Assembly (NCBI GenBank): GCA_002005505.1
Contig: KV908499.1
Location: 1 to 12,500 of the forward strand
Reading direction: 5' to 3'
From: Botryococcus braunii
Taxonomy: Eukaryota; Chlorophyta; Trebouxiophyceae
Length of the DNA: 12,500 nt
Shown one piece after another: positions 1 to 6,850 of the stretch. The translations under genes and the position numbers were made by a program. Every line of letters begins with the position of its first letter. The first letter of the stretch is position 1. The notes under the pieces are model-generated. The model saw only the letters and a list, made by a program, of their open reading frames with translations, searched no databases and was not told where the DNA came from.

Positions 1-68
<68 letters not shown>
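1..68. repeat. (AC)n microsatellite
   Basis: Thirty-four uninterrupted AC units run from the first base, so the true left end of the array lies outside the window. Alternating purine-pyrimidine DNA of this kind can adopt Z-DNA, which is known chemistry and was not tested here. Confidence 0.98.
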
Positions 69-69
<1 letters not shown>

Positions 70-81
70 ACGCTCACTCAC

Positions 82-156
82 CTCCCCCCCCCCCCCTTCT
101 CTCTCTCTCTCTCTCTCTCTTCTCTCCTCTCTCTCTCTCTCTCTCTCCTCTCTTCT

Positions 157-188
<32 letters not shown>

Positions 189-417
189 CTCCCTCCCTCC
201 CTCCCTCCCTCCCTCCCTCCCTCCCTCCTCCCTCCCTCCCCCCCCCCCCCCCTCCCTCCCTCCCTCCCTCCCTCCCTCCCTCCCTCCCTCCCTCCCTCCC
301 TCCCCTCCCTCCCTCCCTCCCTCCCTCCCTCCCTCCCTCCTCCCTCCTCCCTCCCTCCTCCCTCCCTCCCTCCCTCCCTCCCTCCCTCCCTCCCTCCCTC
401 CCTCCCTCCCTCCCTCC

Positions 418-469
<52 letters not shown>

Positions 470-474
470 TCTCT
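82..474. repeat. Polypyrimidine tract: C-run, (CT)n and (CCCT)n arrays
   Basis: About 390 bases contain only C and T on the plus strand: a C-run near 84-96, (CT)n to about 187, (CCCT)n interrupted by another C-run near 239-252, then (CT)n to 474. Translation of the opposite strand gives open frames made only of Arg, Glu and Gly, which are by-products of the repeat. A homopurine-homopyrimidine block of this length with mirror symmetry is a classic candidate for triplex (H-DNA). The exact repeat counts may be affected by sequencing error. Confidence 0.97.
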
Positions 475-496
475 CGCGCGCGCGCGCGCGCGCGCG
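475..496. repeat. (CG)n microsatellite
   Basis: Eleven CG units directly abut the (CT)n tract, followed by degenerate CT/CG mixtures to about 520. A pure CpG run is unusual in genomes that methylate CpG, and it is strong Z-DNA-forming sequence. Confidence 0.95.
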
Positions 497-582
497 CTCG
501 CGCTCTCGCTCGCGCTCTCTCCGCCCCCACCCTCCTTTTCCTCCCTCCCTTATCTTTCCCGCACTTTCCATCTATCTTCTTT

Positions 583-616
583 GCCTCCCTCCCTCCCTCC
601 CTCCCTCCCTCCCTCC
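583..616. repeat. (CCCT)n short array
   Basis: A second block of about eight CCCT units is separated from the main tract by about 60 bases of non-repetitive pyrimidine-rich sequence. It probably arose from the same expansion. Confidence 0.92.
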
Positions 617-745
617 ATCCCCCCTGCCCCGCATTCCACACACTCACATCTGTGCTCGAGTGCACCCGAGCGCTGGCGGGGAAGTTCCATGCCTTCATGA
701 CGTTGTACAACCTTCTGAAGGAAGAGAAATAATTCAAATATCCCG

Positions 746-820
746 TACAGGAGGGCGAGTGGAGATAAAACAGCCAGTGTGGTGGAGGCTGCCACTATTC
801 GAGAAATTACCAGGTACGCC
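746..820 (+). other. Coding-like segment 1 (candidate exon 751-813)
   Basis: Read in the frame starting at 746 this encodes RRASGDKTASVVEAATIR and continues EITRYA. A CAG acceptor ends at 750 and a good donor, CAG|GTACGC, follows 813, giving a 63-nt exon of phase 2 at both ends. The segment is a diverged copy of 1493-1573: 15 of about 23 aligned residues are identical, and 10 of those 15 use different codons, which is the pattern left by selection on protein. Both copies carry an RRxS motif, which resembles a protein kinase A site. I do not recognise the family. An upstream plus-strand frame (about 651-730) reads as LAGKFHAFMTLYNLLKEEK before a stop and might be another exon. A donor within it at 705 would leave an intron of only 46 nt, so that link is weak. 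The alternative is a fragment of an unrecognised transposon. Confidence 0.35.
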
Positions 821-1492
821 TGCTTCTGTGGCCAATCGTCCTTGACTATCCTGCCCCCTTTTTTGGCTTAATACTTTTCATATTGACGTGGCTGTCTGAA
901 TTCGTATGTATGTAGGCCATAGCAAAGCAAAAGAGCCTAAATCCTTAATATAAAGTGAAATGTAAAAAGAAGGGCTTCGAGTGGTACGTGTTCAAAAACT
1001 CCTACGAAACTGCTAGGCCTGCACAGGCCTGGACATTTTTAGGCCAAGGAAACATGTTTGAAATTTGCTTTCTCGATTCCAGGGCACTAAAGGGCACTAA
1101 ATGGTTCCAGAAGCAAGGTACTCTTTCTCGGTAAAAGCTGACTGAAGGCTCTCTTGCAAGTCCCTCACTTAAGAGGAGCACTTCTGGGCTCATCCGTGCA
1201 GAAAGGGAGGACCACCCTTTCTATATGGAAAGCATGTTGCTTTGGTTCGATGCCAGCACCGACCCACGATGCCCGTGAATAATGTTTATGTTCAAATGTG
1301 TTGTTTCCTTGCACTCCGCGTTTCATATTTCAGTTGTGCAGTGGCATGGACATGCCAATCTCCTCGCTGCTATGGTCAGACATCCCTTTGTTGGGCGACT
1401 GCATTGCCAAATTAATGTATGAACAATATGGCGGAACCCTAATTGTGTTCAAGTTCAGCTGCAATAGTTTGTGGATGTGGCTGGGTAGGGGA
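821..1492. other. Non-coding stretch between the two coding-like segments
   Basis: No convincing gene was found. It holds a tandem 10-bp duplication (GGGCACTAAA twice) at 1082-1101 and a short inverted repeat at 1015-1030 with arms AGGCCTG and CAGGCCT. An open frame runs into the second segment from about 1298 and includes LGDCIAKLMYEQYGG, which reads like protein but has no match I can name. If 751-813 and a later exon belong to one gene, this is intron. Confidence 0.4.
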
Positions 1493-1573
1493 TGGCGGAG
1501 GCTGAGCAATGAAACAGCGACAAACTCCTCCCTGGTCGAAGCTGCCACGTTGCGTGAGTTGACCCGCTTTGCG
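1493..1573 (+). other. Coding-like segment 2, paralogue of segment 1
   Basis: Encodes WRRLSNETATNSSLVEAATL then RELTRFA. It aligns to segment 1 with one 3-residue insertion (NSS), one 1-residue gap and conservative changes (I/L, Y/F, D/N, K/E, S/T). A TAG acceptor ends at about 1489, one base before an in-frame codon, which is the same phase as segment 1. The donor CAG|GTACGC of segment 1 is not preserved. A near-consensus GTGAGT lies inside the segment at 1554-1559 and would cut off the conserved RELTRFA part. It is therefore either a second exon with a changed splice site, a decayed duplicate, or a duplicated piece of a mobile element. The frame stays open to a TAG at 1610-1612. Confidence 0.33.
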
Positions 1574-1853
1574 TCCACAAGGAGTGTTTCTTCACAATTT
1601 AGAGGCACCTAGCAATTGTGCTCTTGAGTGTACGAGGCGTCCAGCTCATGAACAAGTTTGCATGAAACTTCGCAAGCTTGGTCATGCCATTTAAAGCCGC
1701 CAATTTAGATTGGAGGAATAGTCTTTACAAAGTATTCAAGGTCCTGCAGGTCCAGCTGGACACTGGAAATGAGTTTGATGGAAATGCCAGCTTTCTCTCT
1801 CACTAGGCATCAGTATGCATGCTGGCATTCCCATAGACATGCTCCACGATTAT

Positions 1854-2009
1854 ACACACGCGCGTGTGTCATTCAAGGGCCTGCAAGGGCCTAGGCATGC
1901 ATAACTATGCATGTGCAGGTGGGCTAAAGAATGTGCGTTTACCAGTTTAGCTATTGTTCTGACTAAGGATGCCGAGGCATACATATATGAGGACCTACAT
2001 ATAGGTCCT
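1854..2009. repeat. Cluster of three short palindromes
   Basis: ACACACGCGCGTGTGT at 1854-1869 is a perfect 16-bp palindrome. CATGCATA and TATGCATG around a 2-base centre form a hairpin at 1896-1913. AGGACCTA and TAGGTCCT around a 4-base centre form one at 1990-2009. A direct repeat, CAAGGGCCTG then CAAGGGCCT, sits at 1874-1892. Confidence 0.85.
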
Positions 2010-2105
2010 TACGAGTTGGTCACGGGTCTGCCACGAAAGGCTCCAGCTCAAGCAAGCTTGCCATACGGAGAGGCTCTCGACGCTTGTAAGGAATATGTTG
2101 GCTGA
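1919..2105 (+). CDS. Possible terminal exon, unknown protein
   Basis: After a CAG ending at 1918 a frame of 61 codons runs to a TGA at 2103-2105. Parts read AIVLTKDAEAYIYEDLHIGP and LPYGEALDACKEYVG. The composition is mixed and looks like protein, and I know no matching family. Phases are compatible with the neighbours: entry at 1919 is phase 2 and fits the donor after 813, while entry after the TTTAG at 1950 is phase 1 and fits the GTGAGT at 1554. Either join is inference only. The 1990-2009 inverted repeat lies inside it. It could equally be a chance open frame. Confidence 0.28.
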
Positions 2106-2301
2106 ATTTGAATTTGAACCACGCCAGATTGAATCCTTCAGGTTGCGTTGTGCGAAGCACCAGTTCTGTGCAATACACTAGGATATTAAAAGCAAATGAC
2201 AGAAGCTCGAGTAATGGGAGGGTGAGTTAGAACGGCGGAGACAATGCTGGTAGCATAATAAATCTTGCTCGTCTTGAATCAGTAAGCCGGGATTGCTGTA
2301 A
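2106..2301. other. Intergenic gap
   Basis: No gene or repeat was recognised. If the flanking models are right, it separates the 3' ends of convergent plus- and minus-strand genes. Confidence 0.4.
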
Positions 2302-4140
2302 TCAGGTGACCCTTCGGTCGGTCTGATTGGAAACTCCCGCGAGGCCGAATTTGTGTGGATTTTCAGCGCAAATTTCTTCGTTTCGAGTCGGGACAGTCCC
2401 AATCGTGGCGATTTCGGGCTGAAATGTGATCTCCCAGGAGTTCCCAGTCTTCCATTGCAGAGCCGGCATACCGCATATTGAGACATCTGGTGTTATGATT
2501 TGGAAATAGGCTGGAGGAGCTGTGGTCACTTATGAGGTTGGGATGCCTAATCTTTTGCGTTAAGGCTGATCTCAATTAAATTGACGTAACAGGGTTGCAA
2601 ATCGTTGTCGGCGTTTTACATTCCCTACAACTGCAGCAGACCCGTATGATAGCAGCAATGCATAGGGTGATCAACGTTAGCAATACATGTGATGATGGGA
2701 GATCTCTGTAGCAGCATGTGCATGAGTTATGCTGTGATGACATTTAATCGAATCCAGCAGCTTTGCAACATGTTGCGCAGTACTAGAGTACAGATAATGT
2801 GATCCCAGTCCTTAGGCCTTTACGGTGGCAGGTAGCTTGAGTGAAAGTACTATAGTGTTTTCACTCAACTTCTGTATAAGCTGGAGTTGAAACCTAAGGG
2901 AACGTTTCCAAATTTGGCAACAGTTCCTGACTGAAGCTCAAGAGTCACATTTTTCCTGAGACGTTATTGCCCTATATCGAGATGTACATAGGGTATGTGA
3001 GACTTTGTGCTCAAGAGGGGTAAATGTTAGGGTTGCTTGAACAGTATCCAAATCAAAGATGCTATATGAAGGCCAGCGATCTATCAGGGCGTTTAGGACG
3101 TGAGCCAGGAACGGGGTATTGTTATGGTACATACGTAAGTGATTTGTACCACATGTGGCTTAAGCCATTACGCATGTACGGTAATGGGTGGAGAAGCCCC
3201 CGAAACATAGTTGATGAGCCTGTTGTTTATATGATGATACACCCTTGGGCGTTTGTTCATAAATGGCATCGCTTTTGCCCTTATGTGATACATCCTTGCT
3301 AGCCTATAGGGACCAACTTGTAGCACCAGCGATTATCACGCTGAAGAGGAGCCTTGTCATTGATAAGTTGTCAAGGCTGAACCTGGAGTCCGACGGGAAA
3401 TTCCTGATGGCGAGATCGTTGTTTTGGAGTTCAGGCTAATGATAATCGGTGGAAATGGGTCCGGACCAAAGCGTGTGGAGTACACTTGAGGCTCGATGTT
3501 CCAGGGTTCCCTAGTCACTTTGGACGATCCTCGCATGCTGATCATGACCGGGAAAGTTAACTGACCGGGCAAGTGCGTTGCAAGTTCACTAATAATGTTG
3601 GCATGAGAACAAAAGGGGGCTAATTATAATCAGCTAGGTAGCCAGCTAGCTGACTTATTAGCGGCAGTTTGTAAGCAAATTGCGTCGATCCCTTCATGTT
3701 GCGGGTGGATTGCATGGGAACCGACGTTTCCCATACTCACGTAGATTGCTCGGCTTGGTTTTGATGATGACGCTCCGCATCTACATACATGTACACGTGT
3801 ACCTGTATGTAGGACGCGGAGCATCATCATCTGACATACAGGACGTGCACGTTCTGTATGTCAGTGCCTCACATTGTAATTTGAGCACGTGCTTGAGTGT
3901 CTAAACCGCTGTAGATTCTTAAGAACCCCGCATTTAGTACTACCCCAAGTACTTGCGGTAGTGGTACCCTTTTATAAAGGATATGGAGAGGTTATCTCTC
4001 TGTCTTCTCACCTGCTTTGACAGATTTTTAAGGGAGGGAACAGCGTTTGTCGGAGGCTCCGGAGCAATTAAGACTATTCTAGACGTAGTAGATGGCGGTG
4101 GCCTTTCTACATCCTTCGAATCTGAAGATTTCGTGCTCAT
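2302..4140 (-). CDS. Putative three-exon gene, unknown protein of 171 aa
   Basis: Exon 1 is 4140-4012: an ATG, 43 codons beginning MSTKSSDSKDVERPPPSTTS, then a near-perfect donor CAG|GTGAGA. Exon 2 is 3560-3383, after an acceptor ending GGTCAG, and ends CCAG|GTTCAG in phase 1; it contains EPQVYSTRFGPDPFPPIIIS. Exon 3 starts at 2510 after a pyrimidine-rich CTCCTCCAG acceptor, enters in the matching phase, contains QWKTGNSWEITFQPEIATIG, and stops with TGA at 2302-2304. The three exons sum to 516 nt, exactly 172 codons including the stop, and all junctions are GT...AG. The N-terminal 35 residues are Ser/Pro/Thr-rich, with no signal peptide or membrane helix. I do not recognise a domain and assign no function. 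The start could also be the in-frame ATG three codons upstream (4149). Open frames of this size occur by chance, so the phase agreement is the main support. Exon 3 could instead end at an earlier splice site. Confidence 0.4.
2513..3380 (-). other. Predicted intron 2 of the three-exon gene
   Basis: About 870 bases between exons 2 and 3. It holds a plus-strand open frame at 3024-3302 that I regard as chance, and a hairpin at 2837-2868 with TTGAGTGAAA and TTTCACTCAA arms around 12 bases. Nothing else was recognised. Confidence 0.35.
3763..3831. repeat. Long imperfect hairpin, arms of about 34 bp
   Basis: The left arm 3763-3796 starts GATGATGACGCTCCGC and the right arm 3797-3831 ends GCGGAGCATCATCATC. 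They pair with about three mismatches and one extra base. The centre GTACACGTGTAC (3791-3802) is itself a perfect palindrome, so there is almost no loop. It lies in predicted intron 1 of the minus-strand gene. It may be a foldback element or a hairpin RNA source; the sequence does not decide. Confidence 0.9.
3831..3864. repeat. Near-perfect 34-bp palindrome abutting the previous hairpin
   Basis: Arms CTGACATACAGGACGTG and CACGTTCTGTATGTCAG pair over 17 bp with one G/T mismatch, which would be a G-U wobble in plus-strand RNA. It starts on the last base of the preceding hairpin. Both hairpins share an ACATACA...TGTATGT stem core, so one may be a diverged copy of the other. Confidence 0.92.
3936..3967. 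repeat. Imperfect hairpin
   Basis: A perfect CAAGTACTTG core (3946-3955) is extended by CTACC against GGTAG after a C/C mismatch, and by GTAC against GTAC with a short bulge. A 10-bp palindrome, TTCTTAAGAA, lies just before it near 3917. Confidence 0.6.
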
Positions 4141-4530
4141 GTAAACCACGACACGTGTCTTGGTTCTAGTACGGTACCGGTTGCCACTGCGCTAGTGTCT
4201 TGTATACAACAAATGAATTTTATCTATGAAATTTCTCATTGAAGAGATATTTCACATCTTTGGAGGACGACTGTTATGGGGAGAAGTTGGGCGTTGGAAG
4301 GGTGCACAACCAAGCTCAAGACAGACAGTTGATCGTTTATTCGACTACGACGTTATGTCTTCATGTCAAACAGGGGCCCGAGGAATCATACATGAGCACG
4401 CATTTGAATTCCACGTCCAGACGTGTACGTGTAATTGTCTCAAGTGAAAAACATTGTCTATGTAAAATATTGACCATGGTAATTTGCAGCGGCCTTCCCT
4501 GCTACTAGGTCGAGGGCCATGCTGCAGTCA

Positions 4531-4607
4531 AAGTAATTGTAGGGTTAACCCTACAGTTACTTCATGTCAACGTTGACATGATGTATTTATATGAACTTTT
4601 CATATAA
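4531..4607. repeat. Three consecutive hairpins
   Basis: 4531-4562 is a 32-bp palindrome with 16-base arms and a single mismatch, centred on GGGTTAACCC. 4562-4581 is a perfect 20-bp palindrome, TCATGTCAACGTTGACATGA, sharing one base with the first. 4587-4607 has TTATATGAA and TTCATATAA arms with a 3-base loop. The three follow one another with almost no spacing and do not share a stem sequence. Confidence 0.95.
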
Positions 4608-4867
4608 GTCATGACACCCGACGCTGATTTGAGGTCGACAGTCATGCTTTCTTCAAGTGACGTGGAAGGTGCGTCAGTGCCACCCCGGGGTAAATGTCAT
4701 TTCCACGAACGGCCGGTGGCCGGTGACAGCCGAATGCAATGGAGGCACGTGTGAGCTTACTTAAGAGTATCGGCTGGAACGCCATCATCCTGGGAGTAAG
4801 GAGCTTTGAACTCACTATGCATCACGTTAAGCTCGTGTTTTGTCGACAAAATGCCTAATGATACAGA

Positions 4868-4891
4868 ACGTTGCAGCACTTGCTGCAACGT
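4868..4891. repeat. Hairpin with 11-bp perfect stem
   Basis: ACGTTGCAGCA and TGCTGCAACGT pair perfectly around a 2-base centre. It is not followed by a T-run, so it is not a simple terminator. Confidence 0.9.
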
Positions 4892-5176
4892 CCTCACGAT
4901 GTTATAATTAGTTCGAGGAAATCTGTGTTACATGTTTTTGGATCGAGAATTCTTAAGAGCTTGGGTTCTCACTGGGGAAGGCAGAAGTGGGCGCGCCCGA
5001 GGGGAAGCGCGGGGAACCAAGAAGTTTGACAACCCTCGTTACACATTATGCATTGGGGAATGCGCCGTGGCGATGGATATTTCTGGGAGCAGGACCCTCG
5101 CTTAACATGACGCACTTAAAATGGGTCATGTTTAATGTATATATGTATACGTAGCTAGACTTTTCAACGTTCATAT

Positions 5177-5244
5177 ATATACTTCGTACGGATGCCCTTG
5201 AAGGTCTCGGATATACTTCGTAAAGAGGCCCTTGCAAGGGCCTC
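5177..5244. repeat. Tandem 34-bp direct repeat ending in a 20-bp palindrome
   Basis: ATATACTTCGTA occurs at 5177 and 5211, and both copies are followed after a few bases by GCCCTTG, giving two diverged units with a 34-bp period. The second unit runs into the perfect palindrome GAGGCCCTTGCAAGGGCCTC at 5225-5244. Confidence 0.88.
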
Positions 5245-5646
5245 AATTGAATGACAGTAAGTTACTTACCTGATCCAAGTTCGTCCGCACTTTCACCTTC
5301 AACCGGTAGTTTCATTGAGCAAAGCTGATATGTCAGCCCGTTCATGACTTGATAAGGACGCAATGTTTAGATAAACCTGTACACTGCGTTAATGATTTGA
5401 CCCGTACATCTCATCCAGACAGTAATGAAGTCGAAGCTTTAGCCTGGGCAAATAAGGTGTCACATGAGTCATTGTGCAGTTCGGAAGCGATGTGCCTGCT
5501 TTCAAAGTAAAGTACGTGTTGCGGACAAGATTTAGGCATATAGGTGCCGTACATGTGATGTCAATTGACACCATGACGGTCGACCTAATTGCGACATTTG
5601 GCCAATTGTCATCTGTCATCTGACCGCCCTTTCGTGCTATAGTGCA

Positions 5647-5920
5647 GTGCACGGCGTTTCAGAAGATTGGTGCAGCATGCGCATGGAACCATTCGCTCGG
5701 AATTCCGAGAGACTCGTGTACAACGCCTCTGTGGGTGATGAACACCACTTTGTCTTTCACTGTCCCGCTCTTACCGCGGTACGGGACAGTTACCCCCAGT
5801 TGTTTGTTGGTCCTTCTAGGTCTCTTAGGCAGTTCATTTTGGCACGCTGACTTCCGTGCGGTTGTCTCCTTAATCCTGGATGCATTCCAGGCTCATGCTG
5901 ATTTACGCCGGCTACGGTGA
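5647..5920 (+). pseudogene. LINE (non-LTR retrotransposon) ORF2 C-terminal fragment
   Basis: The frame from 5647 encodes GDEHHFVFHCPALTAVRD then SYPQLF, the zinc-knuckle-like region found near the C-terminus of many LINE reverse transcriptase proteins (typically CxxC, about 7-8 residues, HxxxxC, then CPA...R..YPxLF). His34 and Cys39 of the knuckle remain, but the two upstream cysteines are gone, with VYNAS in their place. Near 5840 the homology moves to another frame, ending FRAVVSLILDAFQAHADL before a stop at 5918-5920, so there is at least one frameshift. The endonuclease and reverse transcriptase domains are absent: this is a 5'-truncated dead copy, the usual outcome of target-primed reverse transcription. 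Its 3' UTR follows directly. Confidence 0.8.
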
Positions 5921-6180
5921 CTTGGCCGCAGCCACGTCTGTGGCTGCCCACCCTTATCCCCCCCTCCCCCTTTTCGTTTGCTCCGTTATGTTTTTGATCT
6001 TGGTTTGGCCACCTCCTGTGGTCCGGATCCGTTCTTCAGAGTTTCGGCTTATGTGTGTGTGTGTTGTGGGCATCTCATCATGCCCTAGTGGCTGGACAGA
6101 TGTAAATTCTTCTGCCGTTACAAGAGTGGAGTAAAAAAGACCAGCCCAATGTTCAAGGACCCAACCCCAATGTTTCAAGC
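5921..6180 (+). mobile_element. LINE 3' UTR and tail (copy A)
   Basis: It directly follows the LINE coding end. The segment 6068-6165 is shared with 7300-7360 and, inverted, with 11638-11751. Shared blocks include TCTCATCATGCCCT, TGGCTGGACAGATG, TTACAAGAGT and AAAAGACCAGCCCAATGT. The end repeats a CCCAATGTT-CAAG motif twice (about 6145-6179), which looks like a short-repeat LINE tail in place of poly(A). Being attached to coding sequence, copy A identifies the other two as LINE tails. Confidence 0.78.
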
Positions 6181-6186
6181 TATGAG

Positions 6187-6648
6187 TCACACCCGGCGAG
6201 CGGCCAGCTGGCGACCCACAGCCGCCGCAATGATGAAACTGACCCGACGAACGACAAAATATCCCTCCACATCTTCTTGAGCAATGATGGCTTGGTTCAA
6301 AAGCCCCTGGAGCCTCTGCAACAAGGCCAGCGCATCAGCATGCAACCCTCCAAATGTTTCAAAAGCGAAGGCTTGGAAAGCCACAGGCGGCTGCTGACGC
6401 GACAACAAGACAGCATAGCGGGTCTGCTTGTCTTGGGCAGCGCGCGCGGCGGCCCCACCCGGCACGAAGTGCAGCAAGTTGGCTACTGTGAGTGGGGAAG
6501 AGCCAACGATGTCGATATAAAGGTCACGCCCCTCCTCCCACGCATGGAGGCGGAGGTCTGCGCGACGGCGCTCCTGGCCAGGGACAGGGGTGGGAAAGGC
6601 GGGTTCCCGGGTGACCCGCTGACGAGCTGACGAGCGATTCTTCTGCAT
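6187..6648 (-). pseudogene. Retroelement C-terminal nuclease-like ORF fragment
   Basis: From an ATG at 6648 this gives 153 residues to a TGA at 6187-6189. The frame is open to 6810, but the extra N-terminal part is mainly translation of a G-rich tract and is probably not real. The conserved-looking core has ERRRADLRLHAW (Asp31), LYIDIVGSSPL (Asp46), AAQDKQTRY (Lys74) and FAFETFGGLHADAL (Glu97). This layout resembles the PD-(D/E)XK-like C-terminal domain carried by some non-LTR elements and by related proteins in algae, plants and oomycetes; the assignment is from memory of the family pattern and not from a search. The frame is intact over the domain, but no reverse transcriptase lies upstream, so it is likely a fragment. 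It ends 7 bases from the tail of the plus-strand LINE. Confidence 0.5.
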
Positions 6649-6659
6649 GATGAACGTTT

Positions 6660-6732
6660 TTAAAGAATAATGGGGGATTTTTAAGGGGGGGAGTTTTTGA
6701 GGGGGAGGGGGCAGGATTTGGGGGGGGGGGGG
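6660..6732. repeat. G-rich tract with G-runs
   Basis: Several runs of five or more G, including a run of about 14 at 6719-6732, are separated by short AT-rich bits. The plus strand could form G-quadruplexes. It accounts for the proline-rich N-terminus of the minus-strand frame above. Confidence 0.85.
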
Positions 6733-6799
6733 ACTTTTCTTCTTCGGAAACCGGGGGGACTCTGGTCGGACTCCCAGTGGGCTGGGTTCATTTGGTAGG

Positions 6800-6850
6800 C
6801 TGATTCGCAACGATGATTCGCAATGATTCGCGACGATTCGATGATTTGCA
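6800..6850. repeat. Degenerate TGATTCGCAA tandem repeat
   Basis: TGATTCGCAA-type units recur four times with spacings of 10-13 bases, decaying to TGATTTGCAA at the right end. It is a short minisatellite. Confidence 0.85.

Larger units (their letters stand above)
4150..5640. other. Palindrome-rich stretch without a convincing gene
   Basis: Open frames here are short and show no recognisable domain. The longest, on the minus strand at 5389-5652 (87 codons), lacks supporting splice signals. The main content is inverted repeats, listed separately, plus weaker ones at 4228-4253, 4402-4418, about 4665-4712 (CGTGGAA...TTCCACG enclosing ACCCCGGGGT) and 5104-5132 (AACATGAC...GTCATGTT). Confidence 0.5.

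Noticed and set aside
74..737. Two long minus-strand open frames of Arg/Glu/Gly repeats
   Set aside because: They are translations of the C/T-only simple repeat. Period-2 and period-4 repeats of this composition have no stop codons in this direction, so length is no evidence of a gene.
1234..1250. GGTTCGATGCC resembling a tRNA B box
   Set aside because: The flanking bases do not form a T-stem, there is no A box or acceptor stem at the right distance, so it is not a tRNA.
3024..3302. Plus-strand open frame of 92 codons
   Set aside because: It lies within the predicted intron of the opposite strand, has no domain and no supporting splice or start context; chance is the simplest reading.
4541..4552. 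AGGGTTAACCCT as a telomere-like repeat
   Set aside because: Only one unit on each side of a palindrome centre; there is no tandem array. The AAACCCTAA near 7367 is also single.
3763..4607. CRISPR-like array from repeated hairpins
   Set aside because: The palindromes do not share a repeat sequence at regular spacing, there are no spacers, and the context is eukaryotic.
4868..4891. Bacterial-type transcription terminator
   Set aside because: A stable stem is present but no U-run follows and there is no bacterial gene context.
5389..5652. Minus-strand open frame of 87 codons
   Set aside because: It overlaps the start of the LINE remnant on the other strand and has no recognisable domain or splice signals.
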